Part shown: positions 54,640 through 64,000 of the stretch, in pieces
How the letters are laid out: each line of letters begins with the position of its first letter
Numbering within the stretch: position 1 is the first letter of the stretch
DNA from: Gnetum montanum
Lineage: Eukaryota > Streptophyta > Gnetopsida > Gnetales > Gnetaceae
Direction: 5' to 3'
Assembly (NCBI GenBank): GCA_015680685.1
Contig: MNCI01015627.1
Location: 306,616-370,615, forward strand
Length of the DNA: 64,000 bases
Program-made: the position numbers and the translations under genes
Notes under the pieces: generated by a model
Told to the model about the DNA's origin: nothing
Database searches by the model: none
The model's input: only the letters and a program-made list of their open reading frames with translations

Positions 54640-55735
54640 TAACCTACAGAAGTGAAAACAAAGCAAAAAAAAATCGTTGAGCAAGTCCATGAAGGACTAT
54701 GCGGAGGTCACATAGCACCTACGACAATGGCAACAAAAATTAGATAGCTAGGCTACTATTGGCCTTACATGAAGAGTAATTATGTTTGGAAAGTTAATAC
54801 ATGTGAAACTTGTTAGTGGCATAGCAATTTAATGCACATGCCACTAACTAAATTACATACAACACAAATCACGTCGTTGTTCCAACACTGGGGCCTGGAC
54901 ATCATCAAACCCATAATGCCTAAGTCCTCCAAAGGACATAGCTTCATAATAACTACAATGAAATATTTTACCAATTGGGTTGAATTTTTTCCCCTTAGGA
55001 AGATGACATCGCAGCAAGATTGCAAGTTTGTGTGGGATAACATAGTGAGTTTTTTTAGCTTGCCCATGATCATAGTGATGGAAAATAGACCGTAGTTTAG
55101 CAACATGGAAACAAAAGCCTTTTGTGAGCACTTTGGCATCAAGCACTCCTTTTCATCACCATACTACCCTCTAGCAAACGGCTAAGTAGAGGCCACTAAC
55201 AAGGTTATCATCAACCTCTTCTAAAAGATGTTAAGTAATTGCAAATGATGATGGCATGAGCAACTAGTCTACACACTTTGGGCCTACCACAAAATGCATC
55301 AAACAACAACAAGTATGCTATCTTATAACCTTATCTATGGATCTGAAGTAATTTTGCCACTTGAATTACAGGTTCCATTACTCTAGGTAATCCTCGCAGA
55401 CTTCATTGACGAAAGTTAGAATAACAAGTTGAGAATAGTAGACCTTGACTCAATAGAGGAGGAGTGCATGTGTATGCTTGATCATATTGAATGGTATCAA
55501 GAAAAGCATTGGCAAAAGCATTGTCACAACCAGCATCAGCACTTGATCAAGAAAGGGGACCTAGTCCTCAAGACCATTCGCAAACCCGCAGAAAAATTCT
55601 CAAGCAATTAGGAAGGATCTTTCCTAGTCACTAAGGCCTACAACAATAGAGCATTCAAGCTTGCTGATTAAGATGGAAATGATTTTTCCAATCCAATGAA
55701 CCACTTGAACTTGAAGCCATACTACATCTAGCATG
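54640..55735 (+). pseudogene. Tat-2 integrase
   Basis: The zinc domain reads VHEGLCGGHIAPTTM with CETCWWH, keeping an HHCC-like set. The core follows with HWGLDIIKP near 54885, the segment TNWVEFFPLRKMTSQQDCKF and VMENRP near 55078, where the second catalytic Asp region has changed. Then come FCEHFGIKHSFSSPYYP and NG.VEATNKVI, which holds the Glu. The C-terminal domain reads LVLKTIRKPAEKFSSN and GSFLVTKAYNNRAFKL, ending NHLNLKPYY near 55725. It has several TAG stops. Confidence 0.8.
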
Positions 55736-55769
55736 CAGTACTGCACAGCAAGGTAAGCATTCATTTGCT

Positions 55770-56120
55770 TCAATGTTAAACTAGCACAACTCATCTACTA
55801 CAATATTAAACTAGCATAGTTCATCCACTATGACATTAAACTAGCATAAAGGTCTTCTATTTCTATAAACTAGGATAGCTCATCCTTGGGTCATGATGTT
55901 AAACTAGCACAATGCATCTGTTAAGACTATAAAATGGCTATTCATCATGACTTTAAAGTAGTAGTCCACCAAGACTCTAAAGCAGAACAACATGTCTACT
56001 ATAATGTTAAACTAGCATAGAGTAGTTTTCTAGGACTATAAACTAGCACAACATGGCCTACTAAGATACTAAACTAGTAAAGCCATGATCTACCAATACC
56101 TTAAACTAGGTTCGTGGTCA
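55770..56120. repeat. 'Aaactagca' short-repeat cluster, second of Tat-2
   Basis: About ten 'attaaactagcataa' type units lie right after integrase, including 'tcatccttgggtcatgatg', which is also in Tat-1 at 30340-30420. Confidence 0.75.
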
Positions 56121-57189
56121 GTTGACAATAACTCTCTTCCTCCTTCTATACTAAGTGAGCAAGCACACTATAGTTTCAGAATAAAGCACTTGCAATCTAC
56201 ATAACCTATGTCACTAATGTGGCCTTCTACATTTTGTCATCTATAGTCTATTTTCATTTATGTATTATGTAGTTTTCTTGTCTTCTTGAAGTTGTGTTTG
56301 TAGGACAAAGCACCAGGTGGTCGTGCAAAGGCATATCTGTTGTAGCAACAAGTCACCACATCACTTAGATGTGCATGATTGGACTAGTTAAACCTCTTAA
56401 GAGTACATATCCCTATTATTCTATTATAGCCTACTCACATCTACTCCTATATCCTAATAACCCTTCATTTCCCACTGAGGCAAAGATTGCAAACCTTTTT
56501 GACACTCAAGTGTTGTGACCACATGGCATCCTCATCAAGTTAAATTATAGAACCCAACTCATCTCATGGGAAGCCTTTGTCAGTTGGTCAAAGACCAAGC
56601 AGATGTAACATAAGTCATCTTGGGAAGGAAACACCTATCGTACAGACACAATGTGGTTTCGTAAACAACGAAGTAAACCCCATCTAATGACATGTAATCC
56701 ACTTTATGGGAAGCACTTAATAGCAAGCATTTAGTAACATGAAGAGCCCAAAGAAGGTTCATCCCACAACAAAAAAGAAAAAAACAACAAAAAATGAAGG
56801 GAAAAATCATGTCTCCAAGCAACCTAACAACAAAGTGATTTCGCAACTAGCTCAACCTTCAATCTACACCTTGACTCTCTCACAAGCACTCTGATGAGAT
56901 ATCAATATTTTCAAGGGCAAGCCACTCTTTTTCCATGATCACCATCAGTCATGATGTCCTTGCATCATAACATCCTACTTGCATCTCATCTTCCCTTTTA
57001 TCACCGACACATCACCTATACCTTTTACTCTCGCTTCTCACCTACCATCTAGCATACCACTTCCCATAGCACTCTTAAGCATAGTGCAGTGACATCTAAT
57101 CACACACTAGAGAGTGATGTTGGTGCCAAGTCTACTGTGGTATTTTTTTATTCTTTGTCGACATCTCTTGGGCCCCTCCTCCAAATGTC
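56121..57189 (+). other. Tat-2 3' non-coding region
   Basis: The region aligns with 29037-30190 of Tat-1, including 'cttcttgaagttgtgtttgtagga' split over 56283-56306, an acceptor-like site kept in both. No coding frame. Confidence 0.55.
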
Positions 57190-57205
57190 AACAAAGAGGG
57201 GCCAA
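57190..57205 (+). other. Polypurine tract of Tat-2
   Basis: ACAAAGAGGGGCCAA directly precedes the LTR start TGAAACACGACC at 57206. Confidence 0.8.
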
Positions 57206-59158
57206 TGAAACACGACCAAATATAGACTATGACTTCCCAGTTTTGCAAAATTTTGGCTAAGTGTTGAAACTATGCTCTCTTCCAATTGGGAATGTAGTTA
57301 GCCTCTCATGGAGAGCATAGTCAGTAAAAATGCTAGTTTTACAAATTTTTTCTAAGTGTTGAGACTACACTTGACCTTGGTTGAGAGAGTAGTTAGCCTC
57401 TCGTAGACAACCTAGTCAGCAAAAAGCCCAATTTTCATAAATTTTTCTAAGTGTTGACACTATGCTCTCCCCCAAATGGAAGCATAGTCAGCCCCATGGA
57501 GAGCATAGCCAGCTTCTTGTGGAGAGTCTAGTCAACCTCTCATAGAGAGCATAGTTATCAAGAAGGCTAGTTTTGAAACTTTTTTCTAAATGTTGATACT
57601 ACACCTTCACCCAAATGGGAGCATAGTCAACCTCTCATGGAGAGCATAGTTAGAAGGAAGGCCAATTTTAATTTTTTTTTTAAGTGTTGATACAATGCTC
57701 TCCCCTAGATGAGAGCATAGTCAGCCTCTCGTGGAGAGCATAGTTAGTAAGAAGGCCAATTTTCACAAATTTTTCTAAGTGTTGATACTAAGCTCAATCC
57801 CAATTGACAGCATAGTCAACCTCTTGTGGAGAGCATAGTTAGCAAGAAAGCCAATTTTGCAAATTTTTTCTAAGTGTTAACACTACACTCGACTCTTGTT
57901 GAGAGTGCAGTCAACCTCTCGTAGAGAGCGTAGTCAAGACAAAGGTCATTTTTGTAATTTTTTTAAGTGTTGAGACTACACTCTCCCTCAAATGGAAGTG
58001 TAGTTAGCCTCTTATGGAAAGCATAGTTAGCCAAAATAGTCTCTAGCAGCGTCCACAATGCAACAACGATACAAGATACTTCCTTTTTGTATCCCCTTTT
58101 GCCCCAAAATTATAACTACACTCAACCCCATACAAGAGTGTGGAGAGCGTAGTCTTGTAGAGTGTAGTCTTTTTCTTACCTTTTTTAGGTACCTTGTAGT
58201 CTTCTCGGCACACACATGTGGTTGGTAGTGTAGTCGTAGTATCGCAAAGTCAAGTAGAGCACAGTAAAGCACAACACCACTAGCCCCATTAGTACACCAC
58301 ANACATAGTAAAGCACAACACCACTAGCCCCATTAGTACACCACATGAATAGTGACTACGCTACACATAGTCCCAACCATCCCCTCTACCAAATGGCAGT
58401 CATCCCACATTTTTTGCTAACCCTAAACCTATAAATACCCATGCCCTCAAAGTTTTCAGGGTTGGTAAATCTAAGGAGTGCTTGAGAAAAAACCAAAGGC
58501 ATTTTGGAAAACCAAGAAGAGGTGAAGTTGTAGATCATAGTAGACCCCCATAGCCCAATAGAACACCATAGCTAATGGTACACCATAGTTACCAACCCAA
58601 CAGATGTAGACACCTTAGCAGAATGCTATTCTTCATGGCCAAACACCTTAGAGATTGTGACTATGATGTCCACTGCATCTGTTGTACATTGTATACCTTC
58701 TAACCCCTTTTGGTGTTAACTATGCTCAACGCTAGTTGGGGGTGGTTTTCTGCTTCACTCTTTTTCACCTTGCATTTTTCACACTTTATTTGGATTTATT
58801 TCACTATTCACATTGGAACTATGCTTGAGCAATGGTTTCTGCACATTGACATTGCCAACTCTACCAAAACTCTTGACTATGCTTACCCCCTTGGGCACCT
58901 CTTGACTATGCTTGAACCCACTAACACCATAAATATCAAAAACACTACAAACATTGTCTGCACCCTTAGCATTGTCTCTCATTAGCATTGTAGCTAACCA
59001 TGCTACACCTCCCATTAAATCTGATAAGTCCCTATTTGATCAGCCAAACCATCCAAGGTACCTGTCTCTACCTCCAACAAGCCCTCACACAAATTTGTGG
59101 TTAGGCTGTGTGCCTATGGACCTCGGTGTTCCAGCCACTAACGTCTTTGATCATTACA
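57206..59158 (+). repeat. Tat-2 3' LTR
   Basis: It starts TGAAACACGACC and ends ATCATTACA before CTCAC. The tandem array is at 57255-58050, and the core promoter is GCTAACCCTAAACCTATAAA with TATA at 58428-58438. A false 39-bp duplication at 58263-58345 slightly inflates its length. Confidence 0.85.
58263..58345. other. Assembly artefact: 39-bp exact duplication around a single N
   Basis: 58263-58301 and 58307-58345 are identical 39-mers, separated by N at 58302 and four bases. It is the same signature as at 34250. Confidence 0.85.
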
Positions 59159-59163
59159 CTCAC

Positions 59164-60120
59164 CACTTCATCCACTCTTTTGATCATTATCAACATGATG
59201 GTTGGATGACTTCTTGAATGAAGAAACCTCAACAATGAATCCAACCACTATAACCTTTCAAAATCTAGGGCATTGACTTCATGCATACTATCACACCCAT
59301 GTTAAATGGAAAGGCATACATCATAGTCCTTGCTAACTATTGTATGAAATGGTTAGAAGCAAAAATTGTCATCAACTGTACATCCTCTATAGCTACTTGG
59401 TTTATACAACAAAATGTTTTAAACAAGTTTGGGGTGCCACATGCATTGATTTTTAATAATGATACTTACTTTATGGATACCACCTTTCAAAAGCTCATGC
59501 AACACTTGGGAGTAGAACATAAATTAACAACACCCTACCACACCCAAGCCAATGGTCAAGCTGAGGTTACCAATAGAAAAATTACTAAAATTTTAACAAA
59601 TTTTTTTTGTAAATATAGGAGAGACTGGAGCACAAAACTCAATGTTTTCTTTTAGGCCTATCCCTCAATATGAAAACTCCCTATAGGTTATTCTCCCTAT
59701 GAGCTGGTGTACGAAAAATTGCCAAATTTTGCTATTCTATCCAAGCTATGTAAACTTTCAATAGCCTATGACCTTGACCTTGACCATAGCCCAACATAGA
59801 AAGAAAGATTGATCAACCTTAGCATGCTAGATGAGAATAGATTGGTGGCCCTATCTTTGAATGAAGTGCACATGGAATTTAACAAACAACAACATGACCT
59901 CAAAATAAGAAAGGTAAAATTTGAACCTAGCAACAAGGTCCTTTACTAGAACCTTGCACATGTGGCACAATGAACTAAGTTCCAAACATTGTAGGAAGGG
60001 GCTTATATCAGCTATGAAACCTTTCCTTCTAGGGCAATGTTGATCTACAGACTAGATAGCCCAAACAAGAACCTACTCATCAACATGCAATAAGTAAAAC
60101 ATTTCCATGAGCCCAAGTGA
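59164..60120 (+). pseudogene. Ath-4 integrase core and C-terminus
   Basis: Continues the gene interrupted at 39780. The core is open for 124 codons at 59281-59655: NLGIDFMHTI with the first Asp, NYCMKWLEAKIVINCTSS, then FGVPHALIFNNDTYFMD, where the family's second Asp position reads Asn, and NGQAEVTNRKITKIL with the Glu. The C-terminal module is KVKFEPSNKVLY near 59915 with TKFQTL.EGAYI and PSRAMLIYRLDSPN near 60030. It matches the Ath-2 integrase end at 26046-26258. Confidence 0.82.
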
Positions 60121-60189
60121 GCTAGTGTTAGAAACCCCTCATCAGATGAACACCCTCATTTAATTTTTCAGATCTCCTCCTTCCAACTC

Positions 60190-61690
60190 AGTCATGAGGG
60201 AGATGGCCATTTATGCTAACCAATTAAGTGGCTCCTCAGTTTCTATACTTTTTTGTTTTACAACTTTTTTTTGTTTTACATCTTTTTGGTTTTTACACTA
60301 TTTTTTATTTTACAACATCATTAGTACATTTTATCTTTCTAGGATAGTTTATAATTTATTTTATGTTTTACTTTATTTTTGTATTTGTATTTTTCTTATA
60401 TTTTCTAATAAATTGCTTTATTTTTCTTTATTGCTAATAGCACACATTGATGCTATAGTTGTTTGCTAATTGTGGTTTGTACTTAATGTTTTTGATTATT
60501 AATGTTTGGTTTCTCTCTTTAAATTTTGATATTGATAACTAAGACAAAGATTCTTTTTCATGGAATAGGTAATGAGTCCATGTCATCCACCCATCCACAA
60601 CACTTTACAATCTTCTTTGTTTTGTAAATATGAGATCTCTTTCCTTGATGAAACTTTAATGAATTTGTGATCTTGATAGTTTTCAAACTTGGGAAAGATT
60701 AAATGGAATGACAAGGATATGACTTCAAGGGGACTCAATGTTCTTTGTACTTTTCTACTCTCTTGAGTGCATAAGTATTTTATGGAATTCTTACCATTCT
60801 GTTGTCGACCAATAATAGGAAGCTAAATTCTTTACATGGTTTGGTTTCCATCTAAAAATTCATAAAAACATAAAAAAAATTTAACAAAATGATAGGAATT
60901 CAAAGCACACCCCTTAGACAAAATAATGGGCTACAAGCACTAGTTATGGAACTAGAAAGACACATTACACTTACTTGAAGATCCCCTCTAACTAAGGTCC
61001 TTTTTCACTTCCTGCTTCTCATTTTTTCTCAAAAGGAAATGATGATTAATTTGTGGAGCATTCTTGTGTCTTAAGGAGGTGGGTAGATCTTAGAGTATCC
61101 ATGTGAAGTCACTAAAAGTGGTTGGTTTTGATCTAGACTAACGATGGACTTTATCAAGTTATTTAACAACAAAATCCACAAGGGACTTCATGTGATCATG
61201 ATTTAGAATTCCATCCCACCTTATCTTTCATCTATCTTTACTTCTCATAATTCACCTTACTATTGATTTTTCATGATTTTGTTCAATGTCTTATTTTGAT
61301 GTGTTGAAATTCTTAGGTAGATTCTTCTAAATTAGGTCCTTAACTTTTCACAACCATTAATCAACTGTAGGGTCCACAAACTCCTTGGTTTGAGGATATG
61401 CAAGGGGAAAAGGGGCATGAGCTTACTATGGGAAGGACCTGCTTGCATATCTCTTGGTTGGATTAGTTAAGTTCCTTATCCTTAGGCATTTCCTTAATTG
61501 AATCATTCTACATTCCCCATTGGTTGCATTCAACTATGCACTCCTTAATGACATGTCTTCACAAAATCGTACTCCAAGTCAAAACTCCAATTTATGAATA
61601 ACTGAGCCCTCTTCAAGTATTTCATCGTGTTCACAACTTTTCTAGCTCTCTGAAAATCCCAATTTCATGTTGAAACTCCTTCAATTTTTT
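60190..61690 (+). other. Ath-4 3' non-coding region
   Basis: It starts with 'ctcagtcatgagggagatgg', the block shared with Ath-1 (2661) and Ath-2 (25915), then a T-rich run that is the complement of the 'gtaaaacaaaaa' units. It is collinear with 24336-25900 in reverse. Confidence 0.65.
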
Positions 61691-61714
61691 GAATTTTTAA
61701 TTGTCAAAACTTTT

Positions 61715-61805
61715 CTCTATAGGCTCCATCAACAACACCCCATCAATGGAGTGGGCATGTAGACAAGACCTCATCAATGTAAAGTAAAAAGTCTATATAT
61801 ATGTG
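61715..61805 (+). promoter_or_regulatory. Internal U3-like promoter module in Ath-4
   Basis: The dyads CTCCATCAACAACACC, CCCCATCAATGGAG and GACCTCATCAATG are followed by a TATA-like GTCTATATATATG at 61790-61802. The order matches 24225-24335 in Ath-2. It lies about 430 bp before the downstream ORF. Confidence 0.5.
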
Positions 61806-62176
61806 GTGATCCTTAGCAATTTTTTACATTTGTACTCAAACAAAAGGGGAGTTTTTGAATTTTTCAAAGCCCAAAACCTTCCAAGAGCCATAACTTTAGA
61901 ACCGTTTGTTCAATTCACTCTATTTTTCAGTCCTGTAGCTACTGGAGGTAAGCTGTTTATTGTCAGAGCCACAAACCTTAAGTTTTTGACAAAAAGTTTT
62001 TTAAAATTTTTCTAACTCCCACAAAGGTTTAACATCTAAATTAACATTAAAACATCAATTTATAAAAGTTAAACCCTTCGAACAAATTTTGATGACATTC
62101 TAAACTAAATAACATTGAAATAATCAATCTACCATGGTCATAACTTAGTCAAAGTGTAATTGTCTAATGAGATTAA

Positions 62177-62236
62177 GTACCTAAAAGTTAGAAGTTACAC
62201 ATTATATGCTAATCCTTGGTTATGTTGTTACCATAG
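62177..62236 (+). other. 60-bp leader intron in Ath-4
   Basis: The donor is AA/GTACCT and the acceptor TTACCATAG, directly followed by ATGGCACC. Position and length match the Ath-1 and Ath-3 copies. Confidence 0.62.
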
Positions 62237-64000
62237 ATGGCACCTAAGGAAAAGCAAATGTAGGAAGGAGGATTGTCCCAACCAAAAGAAAAATGACCAA
62301 GAACTAGAAGGGATCAAGAATAGCCCTAGGAGTAAGTAGCCAAAACCCATGCAATGGGATCTCTTTGGGAGGAGACCGAAGTGGAATCTGTTAGACAAAT
62401 TCCCAAAGAAGTAGTCGTGACAAAACATTCTTACTAAGATGAAGCACTAGAGCCAAGACCTAACCTTGAGGTCACCTTGATAGAGGCTTGCCTTAGGCAA
62501 ATTGCATCTAAGGAGGTCTAGAAATCTATGCTTCAAGAATTAAACTTTGGACCCCTCTTGGAGTTTGCTCCTCTAGAAGCCAAAGCTCACTTGTAGAATT
62601 CTCCCATGTGGCCCACCATCACTTCCAGTGGGGAGTGATACATGGGAGAGACATACCTTTTCTAGAACAACAAGTAGGTAGGTTCAACAGTTAAAATCAA
62701 GGATATTTCTATGTCCTACTCGATGAAAAAAATTTCTAAGGCCCCTTGGTTGCCATAAATTGAGGCCAATCTTGTAGAAATTGCAATGTAGGTAGATCCT
62801 AACATCAAGAAAGAATGGACGTAGTAGTGTTATGGAGTAGACCACAAGGAGTTTGATGCACTGACCATGGTGGAATGCACATACTTGAAGATTGTGACCT
62901 TTCACCTCAATCCAACAGTGATGCCAACCAAGATCATAGCCTTCTCTACCCGTGCATGTGTTATTCTAAGTAGTAAATTCCCTATCAACCTTCCACAGCT
63001 AATCTATCTTAATATAGAAAAAAACTTCAAGAAAAACAAAAATGGAAGGAAGACACTCCCTTTTTCATGCCTCATCAACAAATTTTGTAAGAGGGGAGGC
63101 ATAACTTGCTACACAAATGACATTATTCAACATGCTCCAACTACCTCTTTGGCAAAAGTGATGAAATACAAGATGCCTATGAAGGTAATCTAAGAAGAGT
63201 AGCAACCACCACCTCCACCACGCATTCATGAGACAATGCTAAAGGCCCACATTACCATTGAGAGCATGCACAAACTCCAAGAGTAGCTCTTGTAATAGCA
63301 ACAACAACAACCAGGGATGAGTGGTGGTGATTCATCTATGTACAAACTAGCCATGAGCTGCCTTAATGAAGTGGCCTAAACCATAAGCTAGATGGAGAGT
63401 GGGGCATCAAATTTCTTAGCCCAAAGAATGCAAGTGCCCACAAGGTCAAATCCAAGCACCTGAGAGGTGATGATGTCTCTTTTGCAACACCAGTAATTCT
63501 TAGATATTTCTAGGAGTGCCACTACCTTTTCAATATGTCTAAAGGAGAATGAGGGGGCAACTATAGTGGTGATGCAGCACCATGGATAGGATATGATGGC
63601 TGAAGTGGTTTCTAACAAAGTGGTTGAAGAACTTAATGCACATGCGACATCTATACCAAATGTTTCTACACTTAGAGATGTGAATATGTTCATAGGAACT
63701 CGTAGTGATAAATTGAATGCAACCTAGCATGAGGAATTGCTAAACCAACTGATGGGAACCAAGAAACCGATTCTAGATGTCTATAACCATCTAGATACCA
63801 TCACTACAATCTAGTTAGAGCTACTTGAGGCAAGGGGCAAATTCATTATCATGAAGGGGAAACTTGAAATAGCCCAAGCTGAGAATCAACACTTAGCTAT
63901 GAAATTTTCCAAATTAAGAGCCTACCTCACTGATCCCACATTACTTAACCAAGTAATAATACATGATAAAGCTTTTAATAGCTTCAAAAAAGACTCAAAG
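62237..64000 (+). pseudogene. Ath-4 downstream ORF (continues past the window)
   Basis: One frame can be read for about 588 codons from ATGGCACC, interrupted only by TAG and other single-change stops. The N-terminus is basic. Next come SPMWPTITSSG, YMGETYLF and VKIKDISMS near codons 125-165. A block at 62867-63193 is fully open (ECTYLKIVTFHLNP, RACVILSSKFPINLPQL, LPFSCLINKFCKRGGI). This block resembles, from memory, the 'putative plant transposon protein' domain. Then a Q-rich segment and charged, coiled-coil-like sequence (ARGKFIIMKGKLEIAQAEN) reach the window edge. It corresponds to 20900-23774 in Ath-2. No signal peptide or membrane helix was seen. Its role is unknown. Confidence 0.65.

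Larger units (their letters stand above)
39781..59158 (+). mobile_element. Tat-2: 19.4-kb Tat-type LTR retrotransposon with antisense gene
   Basis: The parts are LTRs at 39781-41727 and 57206-59158 (1947 and 1953 bp), primer site, gag, protease, a 6.3-kb block with a minus-strand multi-exon gene, RT, RNase H, a second RNase H, integrase and a purine tract. The flanks CCCAC (39776-39780) and CTCAC (59159-59163) match at 4 of 5, consistent with a decayed target duplication inside Ath-4 integrase. The second RNase H and the gap between protease and RT place it in the Tat lineage, as in Ogre-like elements. All sense genes carry stops. Confidence 0.85.
39290..64000 (+). mobile_element. Ath-4: Athila-like element, split by Tat-2, running off the window
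   Basis: The plus-strand parts are RNase H end, integrase (39290-39780 and 59164-60120), 3' non-coding, promoter-like module, leader intron and downstream ORF to 64000. The LTRs are not in the window. It is of the same type as Ath-2 and arranged head to head with it. Confidence 0.8.

Noticed and set aside
1-64000. Host protein genes, tRNA, rRNA or known microRNA genes
   Set aside because: I found no tRNA-like fold, rRNA match or host-type gene; every supported coding region belongs to a transposable element. Short or very diverged RNA genes cannot be excluded by eye.

Overview
This is plant nuclear DNA: a nest of decayed transposable elements with no recognisable host gene. The evidence is Athila-type and Tat-type Ty3/gypsy LTR retrotransposons, RTE-type LINE tails, a Ty1/copia-type methionine-tRNA primer site, GT-AG introns, TATA-box LTR promoters, and decay dominated by C-to-T and G-to-A changes that turn CAG, CAA and CGA codons into stops. 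A seed plant with a large, methylated genome fits; I cannot place it more closely. Single-N joins flanked by exact 39-bp duplications point to a short-read assembly.

Layout. (1) 1-6360: Ath-1, minus strand, an Athila-like element with 3' LTR, gag, protease, primer-binding site and the start of its 5' LTR. It lacks reverse transcriptase (RT), RNase H and integrase, and is the best preserved element. (2) 6362-17121: AT-rich, very old sequence with two solo LTRs of one family in opposite orientations, two RTE LINE tails and a copia relic. (3) 17122-19751: Ath-3, the 3' LTR and 3' internal part of a second Athila-like copy. (4) 19752-39250: Ath-2, minus strand, running from its 3' LTR through a downstream ORF, integrase, RNase H, RT and protease to the end of gag. 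It is interrupted at 27305-36217 by Tat-1, a gag-protease element with a perfect AGTTC target duplication. (5) about 39290-64000: Ath-4, plus strand, head to head with Ath-2 and running off the window. It is interrupted at 39781-59158 by Tat-2, a 19.4-kb Tat element with dual RNase H.

How the parts work together. In both families the gene order is gag-protease-RT-RNase H-integrase, and each has a derivative keeping only gag-protease (Ath-1, Tat-1) that would depend on a full relative for replication. Ath-2 and Ath-4 carry an extra sense-strand ORF after integrase. It is preceded by a U3-like promoter module and a 60-62 bp leader intron; the intron position is recognisable in four copies. Tat-2 carries, between protease and RT, a multi-exon gene on the opposite strand whose GT-AG introns would survive retrotransposition because the genomic RNA reads the other strand. 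The antisense gene and the downstream ORF with its own promoter and intron are the two observations most likely to be new.
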